From Setophaga petechia (Eukaryota; Chordata; Aves; Passeriformes; Parulidae): a stretch of DNA of 64,000 bases. The stretch lies in the NCBI GenBank assembly GCA_024362935.1, contig JANCRA010000009.1, positions 31,219,166-31,283,165 of the forward strand. The letters are read 5' to 3'. Position numbers and translations under genes: made by a program. The notes under the pieces are model-generated. The model saw nothing but the letters and a program-made list of their open reading frames with translations, made no database searches and was not told the origin of the DNA. Below are positions 22,376-34,941 of this stretch, piece after piece; within the stretch, counting starts at the first letter, position 1; each line of letters starts with the position of its first letter.

Positions 22376-22661
22376 TTGAAAGGAAGGCGTCTTAGACAAC
22401 TTTCTTTTTCTTGTTGCAAAACACTCTGCAGCCCTCTGTGCAACTTCTACAACACGATAGGAGATGTTTAGTGAGAAGGAACGTTTTCTCCTTGCGAGAC
22501 ATAGTGAAAAAGCTATTTGCTTAGATGTAGGTAACAAGAAACACTTACTGCAGTGTACTGACAAGCTAATTGCTACACAGCTCTGGGATTGTGTTAGCAG
22601 CTTGCACAGTGATAGAAAACAGTACTTTCCCACTCTCTTGCCTTTCCCTTCACATTAATAC
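22376..22661 (+). repeat. Reference monomer type S
   Basis: Type S has TTCTACAACACGATAGGAG, GTGAGAAGGAACG, GCAGTGTACTGACAAGC and CACAGCTCTGGG. In many later copies the pyrimidine tract is one base shorter (CAACTTTTTTTTCTTG). Confidence 0.9.
22413..22444. other. GTTGCA / TGCAAC inverted repeat (example)
   Basis: 6-bp arms GTTGCA (22413-22418) and TGCAAC (22439-22444) flank 20 bases containing CTGCAG. Present in most monomers; interrupted in W by the TAC insertion and in T and Y by TTCAAAAA. Confidence 0.6.
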
Positions 22662-22947
22662 TTGAAAGGAAGGCGTCTTAGACAACTTTCTTTTTCTTGT
22701 TGCAAAACACTCTGCAGCCCTCTGCGCAACTTCTAAAGCACGATGGAAGTTGTTTAGTGAGCAGCAACGTTTTCTCCTTGCGAGACATAGTGAAAAAGCT
22801 ATTTGCTTAGATGTAGGTAACAAGAAACACTTTCTGCAGAGCACTGACAATATAATTGCTACAGAGCACTGGGATTGTGTTAGCAGCTTGAATAGTGATA
22901 GAAAACAGTACTTTCCCACTCTCTTGCCTTTCCCTTCACATTAATAC
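22662..22947 (+). repeat. Reference monomer type X
   Basis: Type X has CTCTGCGCAACTTCTAAAGC, GAGCAGCAACG, CACTTTCTGCAGAGCACTG, ACAATATAATTGC and GCTTGAATAGTG. It is the last monomer of the higher-order unit. Two copies (about 26,661 and 28,659) share a 1-bp deletion, CTCTCGCAAC. Confidence 0.9.
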
Positions 22948-24947
22948 TTGTAAGGAAGGCGTCTTAGACAACTTTTCTTTTCTTGTTGCTACAAAACACT
23001 CTGCAGCCCTCTGTGCAACCCCTAGAGCACGACAGGAGATGTTTAGTGAGTGGGAACGTTTTCTCCTTGCGAGACATAGTGAAAAATCTATTTGCTTACA
23101 TATAGGTGACAAGAAACGCTTACTGCAGTATACTGACAAGCTAATTGCTACACAGCACTGGGATTGTGTTAGCAGCTTGCAAAGTGTTAGAAAACAGTAC
23201 TTTCCCACTCTCTTGCCTTTCCCTTCACATTAATACTTGAAAGGAAGGCGTCTTAGACAACTTTCTTCTTCTTGTTTCAAAAAACTCTGCAGCCCTCTGT
23301 GCAACCTCTGCATCACGATGGAAGGTGTTTAGTGAGCAGCAACGTTTTCTCCTTGCGAGACATAGTGAAAAAGCTATTTGCTTAGATGTAGGTAACAAGA
23401 AACACTTACTGTAGTGCACTGACAAGCTAGTTGCTACACAACACTGGGATTGTGTAAGCAGCTCTCAAAGTGTTAGAAAACAGTACTTTCCCACTCTCTT
23501 GCCTTTCCCTTCACATTAATACTTGACAGGAAGGCGTCGTCGACAACTTTCTTTTTCTGCTTGCAAATTACTCTGCAGCCCTCTGTGCAACATCTACAAG
23601 ACGATGGAAGTTGTTTAGTGAGCAGGAACGTTTTCTCCTTGCGAGACATAGTGAAAAAGCTATTTGCTTAGATGTAGGTAACAAGAAACACTTACTGCGG
23701 TGCACTGAAAAGCTAATTGCCACACAGCAGTGGGATTGTGTTAGCAGCTTGCACAGTGATAGAAAACAGTACTTTCTCACTCTCTTTCCTTTCCATTCAC
23801 AATAATACTTGAAAGGAAGGCGTCTTAGACAACTTTCTTTTTCTTGTTGCAAAACACTCTGCAGCCCTCTGTGCAACTTCTAGAACACGATAGGGGATGT
23901 TTAGTGAGCAGGAAGGTTTTCTCCTTGTGAGACATAGTGAAAAAGCTATTTGCTTAGATGTAGGTAACAAGAAACACTTACTGCAGTGCACTGACAAGCT
24001 AATTGCTACACAGCACTGGGACTGTGTTAGCAGCTTGCACAGTGATAGAAAACAGTACTTTCCCACTCTCTTGCCTTTCCCTTCACATTAATACTTGAAG
24101 GCGTCTTAGACAACTTTCTTTTTCTTGTTGCAAAACACTCTGCAGCCCTCTGTGCAATATCTACAACACGATGGAAGTTGTTTAGTGAGCAGGAAGGTTT
24201 TCTCCTTGCGAGACATAGTGAAAAAGCTATTTGCTTAGATTTAGGTGACAAGAAACATTTACTGCAGTGCACTGACAAGCTAGGTGCTACACAAGACTGG
24301 GATTGTGTAAGCAGCTTCCAAAGTGATAGAAAACAGTACTTTCCCACTCTCTTGCCTTTCCCTTCACATTAATACTTGAAAGGAAGGCGTCTTAGACAAC
24401 TTTCTTTTTCTTGCTTCAAAAAACTCTGCAGCCCTCTGTGCAACTTCTACAACACGATGGAAATTGTTTAGTGAGCAGGAGCGTTTTCTCCTTGCGAGAC
24501 ATAGTGAAAAAGCTTTTTCCTTAGATGTAGGTAACAAGAAACACTTACTGCAGTGTACTGACAAGCTAATTGCTACACAGCTCTGGGATTGTTTTAGCAG
24601 CTTGCACAGTGATAGAAAACAGTACTTTCCCACTCTCTTGCCTTTCCCTTCACATTAATACTTGAAAGGAAGGCGTCTTAGACAACTTTCTTTTTCTTGT
24701 TGCAAAACACTCTGCAGCCCTCTGCGCAACTTCTAAAGCACGATGGAAGTTGTTTAGTGAGCAGCAACGTTTTCTCCTTGCGAGACATAGTGAAAAAGCT
24801 ATTTGCTTAGATGTAGGTAACAAGAAACATTTTCTGCAGAGCACTGACAATATAATTGCTACAGAGCACTGGGATTGTGTTAGCAGCTTGAATAGTGATA
24901 GAAAACAGTACTTTCCCACTCTCTTGCCTTTCCCTTCACATTAATAC
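22948..24947 (+). repeat. HOR unit 2: W-Y-Z-V-U-T/S-X (2,000 bp)
   Basis: Seven monomers. Z is present, but T and S are fused into one chimeric monomer (24376-24661), which accounts for the missing 286 bp relative to unit 1. Confidence 0.88.
24376..24661 (+). repeat. Chimeric monomer T/S
   Basis: The left part is type T (TTGCTTCAAAAAACTC, GATGGAAATTG, GAGCGTTTTC, the C at 24519 in TTTTTCC). The right part is type S (A at 24529 in GATGTAGG, GCAGTGTACTG, CAGCTCTGGG). The switch lies between 24520 and 24528. Confidence 0.85.
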
Positions 24948-26945
24948 TTGTAAGGAAGGCGTCTTAGACAACTTTCCTTTTCTTGTTGCTACAAAACACT
25001 CTGCAGCCCTCTGTGCAACCCCTAGAGCACGACAGGAGATGTTTAGTGAGTGGGAACGTTTTCTCCTTGCGAGACATAGTGAAAAATCTATTTGCTTAGA
25101 TATAGGTGACAAGAAACGCTTACTGCAGTATACTGACAAGCTAATTGCTACACAGCACTGGGATTGTGTTAGCAGCTTGCAAAGTGTTAGAAAACAGTAC
25201 TTTCCCACTCTCTTGCCTTTCCCTTCACATTAATACTTGAAAGGAAGGCGTCTTAGACAACTTTCTTCTTCTTGTTTCAAAAAACTCTGCAGCCCTCTGT
25301 GCAACCTCTGCATCACGATGGAAGGTGTTTAGTGAGCAGCAACGTTTTCTCCTTGCGAGACATAGTGAAAAAGCTATTTGCTTAGATGTAGGTAACAAGA
25401 AACACTTACTGTAGTGCACTGAGAAGCTAGTTGCTACACAACACTGGGATTGTGTTAGCAGCTCTCAAAGTGATAGAAAACAGTACTTTCCCACTCTCTT
25501 GCCTTTCCCGTCACATTAATACTTGACAGGAAGGCGTCTTAGACAACTTTCTTTTTCTTGTTGCAAAACACTCTGCAGCCCTCTGTGCAACTTCTAGAAC
25601 ACGATAGGGGATGTTTAGTGAGCAGGAAGGTTTTCTCCTTGTGAGACATAGTGAAAAAGCTATTTGCTTAGATGTAGGTAACAAGAAACACTTACTGCAG
25701 TGCACTGACAAGCTAATTGCTACACAGCACTGGGACTGTGTTAGCAGCTTGCACAGTGATAGAAAACAGTACTTTCCCACTCTCTTGCCTTTCCCTTCAC
25801 ATTAATACTTGAAGGCGTCTTAGACAACTTTCTTTTTCTTGTTGCAAAACACTCTGCAGCCCTCTGTGCAATATCTACAACACAATGGAAGTTGTTTAGT
25901 GAGCAGGAAGGTTTTCTCCTTGCGAGACATAGTGAAAATGCTATTTGCTTAGATGTAGGTGACAAGAAACACTTACTGCATTGCACTGACAAGCTAGGTG
26001 CTACACAAGACTGGGATTGTGTAAGCAGCTTCCAAAGTGATAGAAAACAGTACTTTCCCACTCTCTTGCCTTTCCCTTCACATTAATACTTGAAAGGAAG
26101 GCGTCTTAGACAACTTACTTTTTCTTGTTGCAAAACACTCTGCAGCCCTCTGTGCAACTTCTACAACACGATAGGAGATGTTTAGTGAGCAGGAGCGTTT
26201 TCTCCTTGCGAGACATAGTGAAAAAGCTTTTTCCTTAGATGTCGGTAACAAGAAACACTTACTGCAGTGCACTGAAAAGCTAATTGCTACACAGCACTGG
26301 GATTGTGTTAGCAGCTTGCACAGTGAGAGAAAACAGTACTTTCTCACTCTCTTGCCTTTCCCTTCACATTAATACTTGAAAGGAAGGCGTCTTAGACAAC
26401 TTTTTTTTCTTGTTGCAAAACACTCTGCAGCCCTCTGTGCAACTTCTACAACACGATAGGAGATGTTTAGTGAGAAGGAACGTTTTCTCCTTGCGAGACA
26501 TAGTGAAAAAGCTATTTGCTTAGATGTAGGTAACAAGAAACACTTACTGCAGTGTACTGACAAGCTAATTGCTACACAGCTCTGGGATTGTGTTAGCAGC
26601 TTGCACAGTGATAGAAAACAGTACTTTCCCACTCTCTTGCCTTTCCCTTCACATTAATACTTGAAAGGAAGGCGTCTTAGACAACTTTCTTTTTCTTGTT
26701 GCAAAACACTCTGCAGCCCTCTCGCAACTTCTAAAGCACGATGGAAGTTGTTTAGTGAGCAGCAACGTTTTCTCCTTGCGAGACATAGTGAAAAAGCTAT
26801 TTGCTTAGATGTAGGTAACAAGAAACACTTTCTGCAGAGCACTGACAATATAATTGCTACAGAGCACTGGGATTGTGTTAGCAGCTTGAATAGTGATAGA
26901 AAACAGTACTTTCCCACTCTCTTGCCTTTCCCTTCACATTAATAC
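24948..26945 (+). repeat. HOR unit 3: W-Y-V*-U-T*-S-X (1,998 bp)
   Basis: Seven monomers without Z. V* (25523-25808) keeps the first bases of Z (TTGACAGG) and continues as V. T* (26090-26375) starts like S (TTGTTGCAAAAC, CGATAGGAG) and continues as T. S and X are each 285 bp. Confidence 0.88.
25523..25808 (+). repeat. Chimeric monomer Z/V (V*)
   Basis: It opens with TTGACAGGAAGGCGTC as in Z but continues TTAGACAAC and GAACACGATAGGGG as in V. The switch lies within about 25530-25538. The same chimera occurs in units 3, 4, 5, 7, 8, 10 and 12, so one deletion event was later amplified. Confidence 0.85.
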
Positions 26946-28943
26946 TTGTAAGGAAGGCGTCTTAGACAACTTTTCTTTTCTTGTTGCTACAAAACACTCT
27001 GCAGCCCTCTGTGCAACCCCTAGAGCACGACAGGAGATGTTTAGTGAGTGGGAACGTTTTCTCCTTGCGAGACATAGTGAAAAATCTATTTGCTTACATA
27101 TAGGTGACAAGAAACGCTTACTGCAGTATACTGACAAGCTAATTGCTACACAGCACTGGGATTGTGTTAGCAGCTTGCAAAGTGTTAGAAAACAGTACTT
27201 TCCCACTCTCTTGCCTTTCCCTTCACATTAATACTTGAAAGGAAGGAGTCTTAGACAACTTTCTTCTTCTTGTTTCAAAAAACTCTGCAGCCCTCTGTGC
27301 AACCTCTGCATCACGATGGAAGGTGTTTAGTGAGCAGCAACGTTTTCTCCTTGCGAGACATAGTGAAAAAGCTATATGCTTAGATGTAGGTAACAAGAAA
27401 CACTTACTGTAGTGCACTGACAAGCTAGTTGCTACACAACACTGGGATTGTGTAAGCAGCTCTCAAAGTGATAGAAAACAGTACTTTCCCACTCTCTTGC
27501 CTTTCCCGTCACATTAATACTTGACAGGAAGGCGTCTTAGACAACTTTCTTTTTCTTGTTGCAAAACACTCTGCAGCCCTCTGTGCAACTTCTAGAACAC
27601 GATAGGGGATGTTTAGTGAGCAGGAAGGTTTTCTCCTTGTGAGACATAGTGAAAAAGCTATTTGCTTAGATGTAGGTAACAAGAAACACTTACTGCAGTG
27701 CACTGACAAGCTAATTGCTACACAGCACTGGGACTGTGTTAGCAGCTTGCACAGTGATAGAAAACAGTACTTTCCCACTCTCTTGCCTTTCCCTTCACAT
27801 TAATACTTGAAGGCGTCTTAGACAACTTTCTTTTTCTTGTTGCAAAACACTCTGCAGCCCTCTGTGCAATATCTACAACACAATGGAAGTTGTTTAGTGA
27901 GCAGGAAGGTTTTCTCCTTGCGAGACATAGTGAAAATGCTATTTGCTTAGATGTAGGTGACAAGAAACACTTACTGCATTGCACTGACAAGCTAGGTGCT
28001 ACACAAGACTGGGATTGTGTAAGCAGCTTCCAAAGTGATAGAAAACAGTACTTTCCCACTCTCTTGCCTTTCCCTTCACATTAATACTTGAAAGGAAGGC
28101 GTCTTAGACAACTTACTTTTTCTTGTTGCAAAACACTCTGCAGCCCTCTGTGCAACTTCTACAACACGATAGGAGATGTTTAGTGAGCAGGAGCGTTTTC
28201 TCCTTGCGAGACATAGTGAAAAAGCTTTTTCCTTAGATGTCGGTAACAAGAAACACTTACTGCAGTGCACTGAAAAGCTAATTGCTACACAGCACTGGGA
28301 TTGTGTTAGCAGCTTGCACAGTGAGAGAAAACAGTACTTTCTCACTCTCTTGCCTTTCCCTTCACATTAATACTTGAAAGGAAGGCGTCTTAGACAACTT
28401 TTTTTTCTTGTTGCAAAACACTCTGCAGCCCTCTGTGCAACTTCTACAACACGATAGGAGATGTTTAGTGAGAAGGAACGTTTTCTCCTTGCGAGACATA
28501 GTGAAAAAGCTATTTGCTTAGATGTAGGTAACAAGAAACACTTACTGCAGTGTACTGACAAGCTAATTGCTACACAGCTCTGGGATTGTGTTAGCAGCTT
28601 GCACAGTGATAGAAAACAGTACTTTCCCACTCTCTTGCCTTTCCCTTCACATTAATACTTGAAAGGAAGGCGTCTTAGACAACTTTCTTTTTCTTGTTGC
28701 AAAACACTCTGCAGCCCTCTCGCAACTTCTAAAGCACGATGGAAGTTGTTTAGTGAGCAGCAACGTTTTCTCCTTGCGAGACATAGTGAAAAAGCTATTT
28801 GCTTAGATGTAGGTAACAAGAAACACTTTCTGCAGAGCACTGACAATATAATTGCTACAGAGCACTGGGATTGTGTTAGCAGCTTGAATAGTGATAGAAA
28901 ACAGTACTTTCCCACTCTCTTGCCTTTCCCTTCACATTAATAC
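26946..28943 (+). repeat. HOR unit 4: W-Y-V*-U-T*-S-X (1,998 bp)
   Basis: It has the same monomer order and length as unit 3 and shares the 1-bp deletion CTCTCGCAAC in X with it. Y differs from unit 3 by CTATATGC and GTGTAAGCAG. Confidence 0.88.
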
Positions 28944-30942
28944 TTGTAAGGAAGGCGTCTTAGACAACTTTCCTTTTCTTGTTGCTACAAAACACTCTGC
29001 AGCCCTCTGTGCAACCCCTAGAGCACGACAGGAGATGTTTAGTGAGTGGGAACGTTTTCTCCTTGCGAGACATAGTGAAAAATCTATTTGCTTACATATA
29101 GGTGACAAGAAACGCTTACTGCAGTATACTGACAAGCTAATTGCTACACAGCACTGGGATTGTGTTAGCAGCTTGCAAAGTGTTAGAAAACAGTACTTTC
29201 CCACTCTCTTGCCTTTCCCTTCACATTAATACTTGAAAGGAAGGCGTCTTAGACAACTTTCTTCTTCTTGTTTCAAAAAACTCTGCAGCCCTCTGTGCAA
29301 CCTCTGCATCACGATGGAAGGTGTTTAGTGAGCAGCAACGTTTTCTCCTTGCGAGACATAGTGAAAAAGCTATATGCTTAGATGTAGGTAACAAGAAACA
29401 CTTACTGTAGTGCACTGACAAGCTAGTTGCTACACAACACTGGGATTGTGTAAGCAGCTCTCAAAGTGATAGAAAACAGTACTTTCCCACTCTCTTGCCT
29501 TTCCCGTCACATTAATACTTGACAGGAAGGCGTCTTAGACAACTTTCTTTTTCTTGTTGCAAAACACTCTGCAGCCCTCTGTGCAACTTCTAGAACACGA
29601 TAGGGGATGTTTAGTGAGCAGGAAGGTTTTCTCCTTGTGAGACATAGTGAAAAAGCTATTTGCTTAGATGTAGGTAACAAGAAACACTTACTGCAGTGCA
29701 CTGACAAGCTAATTGCTACACAGCACTGGGACTGTGTTAGCAGCTTGCACAGTGATAGAAAACAGTACTTTCCCACTCTCTTGCCTTTCCCTTCACATTA
29801 ATACTTGAAGGCGTCTTAGACAACTTTCTTTTTCTTGTTGCAAAACACTCTGCAGCCCTCTGTGCAATATCTACAACACAATGGAAGTTGTTTAGTGAGC
29901 AGGAAGGTTTTCTCCTTGCGAGACATAGTGAAAATGCTATTTGCTTAGATGTAGGTGACAAGAAACACTTACTGCATTGCACTGACAAGCTAGGTGCTAC
30001 ACAAGACTGGGATTGTGTAAGCAGCTTCCAAAGTGATAGAAAACAGTACTTTCCCACTCTCTTGCCTTTCCCTTCACATTAATACTTGAAAGGAAGGCGT
30101 CTTAGACAACTTACTTTTTCTTGTTGCAAAACACTCTGCAGCCCTCTGTGCAACTTCTACAACACGATAGGAGATGTTTAGTGAGCAGGAGCGTTTTCTC
30201 CTTGCGAGACATAGTGAAAAAGCTTTTTCCTTAGATGTCGGTAACAAGAAACACTTACTGCAGTGCACTGAAAAGCTAATTGCTACACAGCACTGGGATT
30301 GTGTTAGCAGCTTGCACAGTGAGAGAAAACAGTACTTTCTCACTCTCTTGCCTTTCCCTTCACATTAATACTTGAAAGGAAGGCGTCTTAGACAACTTTT
30401 TTTTCTTGTTGCAAAACACTCTGCAGCCCTCTGTGCAACTTCTACAACACGATAGGAGATGTTTAGTGAGAAGGAACGTTTTCTCCTTGCGAGACATAGT
30501 GAAAAAGCTATTTGCTTAGATGTAGGTAACAAGAAACACTTACTGCAGTGTACTGACAAGCTAATTGCTACACAGCTCTGGGATTGTGTTAGCAGCTTGC
30601 ACAGTGATAGAAAACAGTACTTTCCCACTCTCTTGCCTTTCCCTTCACATTAATACTTGAAAGGAAGGCGTCTTAGACAACTTTCTTTTTCTTGTTGCAA
30701 AACACTCTGCAGCCCTCTGCGCAACTTCTAAAGCACGATGGAAGTTGTTTAGTGAGCAGCAACGTTTTCTCCTTGCGAGACATAGTGAAAAAGCTATTTG
30801 CTTAGATGTAGGTAACAAGAAACACTTTCTGCAGAGCACTGACAATATAATTGCTACAGAGCACTGGGATTGTGTTAGCAGCTTGAATAGTGATAGAAAA
30901 CAGTACTTTCCCACTCTCTTGCCTTTCCCTTCACATTAATAC
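28944..30942 (+). repeat. HOR unit 5: W-Y-V*-U-T*-S-X (1,999 bp)
   Basis: Very close to unit 4. X has the full CTCTGCGCAAC, and W has the ACTTTCCTTTTCTTG form of the pyrimidine tract. Confidence 0.88.
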
Positions 30943-32942
30943 TTGTAAGGAAGGCGTCTTAGACAACTTTCCTTTTCTTGTTGCTACAAAACACTCTGCA
31001 GCCCTCTGTGCAACCCCTAGAGCACGACAGGAGATGTTTAGTGAGTGGGAACGTTTTCTCCTTGCGAGACATAGTGAAAAATCTATTTGCTTACATATAG
31101 GTGACAAGAAACGCTTACTGCAGTATACTGACAAGCTAATTGCTACACAGCACTGGGATTGTGTTAGCAGCTTGCAAAGTGTTAGAAAACAGTACTTTCC
31201 CACTCTCTTGCCTTTCCCTTCACATTAATACTTGAAAGGAAGGCGTCTTAGACAACTTTCTTCTTCTTGTTTCAAAAAACTCTGCAGCCCTCTGTGCAAC
31301 CTCTGCATCACGATGGAAGGTGTTTAGTGAGCAGCAACGTTTTCTCCTTGCGAGACATAGTGAAAAAGCTATTTGCTTAGATGTAGGTAACAAGAAACAC
31401 TTACTGTAGTGCACTGACAAGCTAGTTGCTACACAACACTGGGATTGTGTAAGCAGCTCTCAAAGTGATAGAAAACAGTACTTTCCCACTCTCTTGCCTT
31501 TCCCTTCACATTAATACTTGACAGGAAGGCGTCGTCGACAACTTTCTTTTTCTGCTTTCAAATTACTTTGCAGCCCTCTGTGCAACATCTACAACACGAT
31601 GGAAGTTGTTTAGTGAGCAGGAACGTTTTCTCCTTGCGAGACATAGTGAAAAAGCTATTTCCTTAGATCTAGGTAACAAGAAACACTTACTGCAGTGCAC
31701 TGAAAAGCTAATTGCTACACAGCACTGGGATTGTGTTAGCAGCTTGCACAGTGAGAGAAAACAGTACTTTCTCACTCTCTTGCCTTTCCCGTCACATTAA
31801 TACTTGAAAGGAAGGCGTCTTAGACAACTTTCTTTTTCTTGTTGCAAAACACTCTGCAGCCCTCTGTGCAACTTCTAGAACACGATAGGGGATGTTTAGT
31901 GAGCAGGAAGGTTTTCTCCTTGTGAGACATAGTGAAAAAGCTATTTGCTTAGATGTAGGTAACAAGAAACACTTACTGCAGTGCACTGACAAGCTAATTG
32001 CTACACAGCACTGGGACTGTGTTAGCAGCTTGCACAGTGATAGAAAACAGTACTTTCCCACTCTCTTGCCTTTCCCTTCACATTAATACTTGAAGGCGTC
32101 TTAGACAACTTTCTTTTTCTTGTTGCAAAACACTCTGCAGCCCTCTGTGCAATATCTACAACACGATGGAAGTTGTTTAGTGAGCAGGAAGGTTTTCTCC
32201 TTGCGAGACATAGTGAAAATGCTATTTGCTTAGATGTAGGTGACAAGAAACACTTACTGCATTGCACTGACAAGCTAGGTGCTACACAAGACTGGGATTG
32301 TGTAAGCAGCTTCCAAAGTGATAGAAAACAGTACTTTCCCACTCTCTTGCCTTTCTCTTCACATTAATACTTGAAAGGAAGGCGTCTTAGACAACTTTCT
32401 TTTTCTTGCTTCAAAAAACTCTGCAGCCCTCTGTGCAACTTCTACAACACGATGGAAATTGTTTAGTGAGCAGGAGCGTTTTCTCCTTGCGAGACATAGT
32501 GAAAAAGCTTTTTCCTTAGATGTCGGTAACAAGAAACACTTACTGCAGTGCACTGAAAAGCTAATTGCTACACAGCACTGGGATTGTGTTAGCAGCTTGC
32601 CCAGTGATAGAAAACAGTACTTTCTCACTCTCTTGCCTTTCCCTTCACATTAATACTTGATAGAAAGGCTTCTTAGACAACTTTCTTTTTCTTGTTGCAA
32701 AACACACTGCAGCCCTCTGTGCAACTTCTAGAACACGATAGGAGATGTTTAGTGAGAAGGAACGTTTTCTCCTTGCGAGACATAGTGAAAAAGCTATTTG
32801 CTTAGATGTAGGTAACAAGAAACACTTTCTGCAGAGCACTGACAATATAATTGCTACAGAGCACTGGGATTGTGTTAGCAGCTTGAATAGTGATAGAAAA
32901 CAGTACTTTCCCACTCTCTTGCCTTTCCCTTCACATTAATAC
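30943..32942 (+). repeat. HOR unit 6: W-Y-Z-V-U-T-R/X (2,000 bp)
   Basis: Z is present (31518-31803) in a private form: GCTTTCAAATTACTTTGCAG. U ends CCTTTCTCTTCAC. The last monomer (32657-32942) is a chimera of type R and type X. Both private forms recur in unit 9, which starts 5,998 bp to the right. Confidence 0.87.
32657..32942 (+). repeat. Chimeric monomer R/X
   Basis: The left part is type R (TTGATAG, GGCTTCTTAG, CACACTGCAG, CGATAGGAG, GAGAAGGAACG). The right part is type X (TTTCTGCAGAGC, ACAATATAATTG, TTGAATAGTG). The switch lies between about 32761 and 32827, where R and X are identical. Confidence 0.8.
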
Positions 32943-34941
32943 TTGTAAGGAAGGCGTCTTAGACAACTTTCCTTTTCTTGTTGCTACAAAACACTCTGCA
33001 GCCCTCTGTGCAACCCCTAGAGCACGACAGGAGATGTTTAGTGAGTGGGAACGTTTTCTCCTTGCGAGACATAGTGAAAAATCTATTTGCTTACATATAG
33101 GTGACAAGAAACGCTTACTGCAGTATACTGACAAGCTAATTGCTACACAGCACTGGGATTGTGTTAGCAGCTTGCAAAGTGTTAGAAAACAGTACTTTCC
33201 CACTCTCTTGCCTTTCCCTTCACATTAATACTTGAAAGGAAGGCGTCTTAGACAACTTTCTTCTTCTTGTTTCAAAAAACTCTGCAGCCCTCTGTGCAAC
33301 CTCTGCATCAGGATGGAAGGTGTTTAGTGAGCAGCAACGTTTTCTCCTTGCGAGACATAGTGAAAAAGCTATATGCTTAGATGTAGGTAACAAGAAACAC
33401 TTACTGTAGTGCACTGACAAGCTAGTTGCTACACAACACTGGGATTCTGTAAGCAGCTCTCAAAGTGATAGAAAACAGTACTTTCCCACTCTCTTGCCTT
33501 TCCCGTCACATTAATACTTGACAGGAAGGCGTCTTAGACAACTTTCTTTTTCTTGTTGCAAAACACTCTGCAGCCCTCTGTGCAACTTCTAGAACACGAT
33601 AGGGGATGTTTAGTGAGCAGGAAGGTTTTCTCCTTGTGAGACATAGTGAAAAAGCTATTTGCTTAGATGTAGGTAACAAGAAACACTTACTGCAGTGCAC
33701 TGACAAGCTAATTGCTACACAGCACTGGGACTGTGTTAGCAGCTTGCACAGTGATAGAAAACAGTACTTTCCCACTCTCTTGCCTTTCCCTTCACATTAA
33801 TACTTGAAGGCGTCTTAGACAACTTTCTTTTTCTTGTTGCAAAACACTCTGCAGCCCTCTGTGCAATATCTACAACACAATGGAAGTTGTTTAGTGAGCA
33901 GGAAGGTTTTCTCCTTGCGAGACATAGTGAAAATGCTATTTGCTTAGATGTAGGTGACAAGAAACACTTACTGCATTGCACTGACAAGCTAGGTGCTACA
34001 CAAGACTGGGATTGTGTAAGCAGCTTCCAAAGTGATAGAAAACAGTACTTTCCCACTCTCTTGCCTTTCCCTTCACATTAATACTTGAAAGGAAGGCGTC
34101 TTAGACAACTTACTTTTTCTTGTTGCAAAACACTCTGCAGCCCTCTGTGCAACTTCTACAACACGATAGGAGATGTTTAGTGAGCAGGAGCGTTTTCTCC
34201 TTGCGAGACATAGTGAAAAAGCTTTTTCCTTAGATGTCGGTAACAAGAAACACTTACTGCAGTGCACTGAAAAGCTAATTGCTACACAGCACTGGGATTG
34301 TGTTAGCAGCTTGCACAGTGAGAGAAAACAGTACTTTCTCACTCTCTTGCCTTTCCCTTCACATTAATACTTGAAAGGAAGGCGTCTTAGACAACTTTTT
34401 TTTCTTGTTGCAAAACACTCTGCAGCCCTCTGTGCAACTTCTACAACACGATAGGAGATGTTTAGTGAGAAGGAACGTTTTCTCCTTGCGAGACATAGTG
34501 AAAAAGCTATTTGCTTAGATGTAGGTAACAAGAAACACTTACTGCAGTGTACTGACAAGCTAATTGCTACACAGCTCTGGGATTGTGTTAGCAGCTTGCA
34601 CAGTGATAGAAAACAGTACTTTCCCACTCTCTTGCCTTTCCCTTCACATTAATACTTGAAAGGAAGGCGTCTTAGACAACTTTCTTTTTCTTGTTGCAAA
34701 ACACTCTGCAGCCCTCTGCGCAACTTCTAAAGCACGATGGAAGTTGTTTAGTGAGCAGCAACGTTTTCTCCTTGCGAGACATAGTGAAAAAGCTATTTGC
34801 TTAGATGTAGGTAACAAGAAACACTTTCTGCAGAGCACTGACAATATAATTGCTACAGAGCACTGGGATTGTGTTAGCAGCTTGAATAGTGATAGAAAAC
34901 AGTACTTTCCCACTCTCTTGCCTTTCCCTTCACATTAATAC
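32943..34941 (+). repeat. HOR unit 7: W-Y-V*-U-T*-S-X (1,999 bp)
   Basis: It shares with unit 8 the private Y variant GCATCAGGATGG (near 33308), which marks the two as direct duplicates. Its own private change is GGGATTCTGTAAG near 33447. Confidence 0.88.

Larger units (their letters stand above)
20662..22947 (+). repeat. HOR unit 1: W-Y-Z-V-U-T-S-X (2,286 bp)
   Basis: This is the only complete 8-mer of the regular type in the window, so it serves as the reference order. It sits next to the array boundary. Confidence 0.88.
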
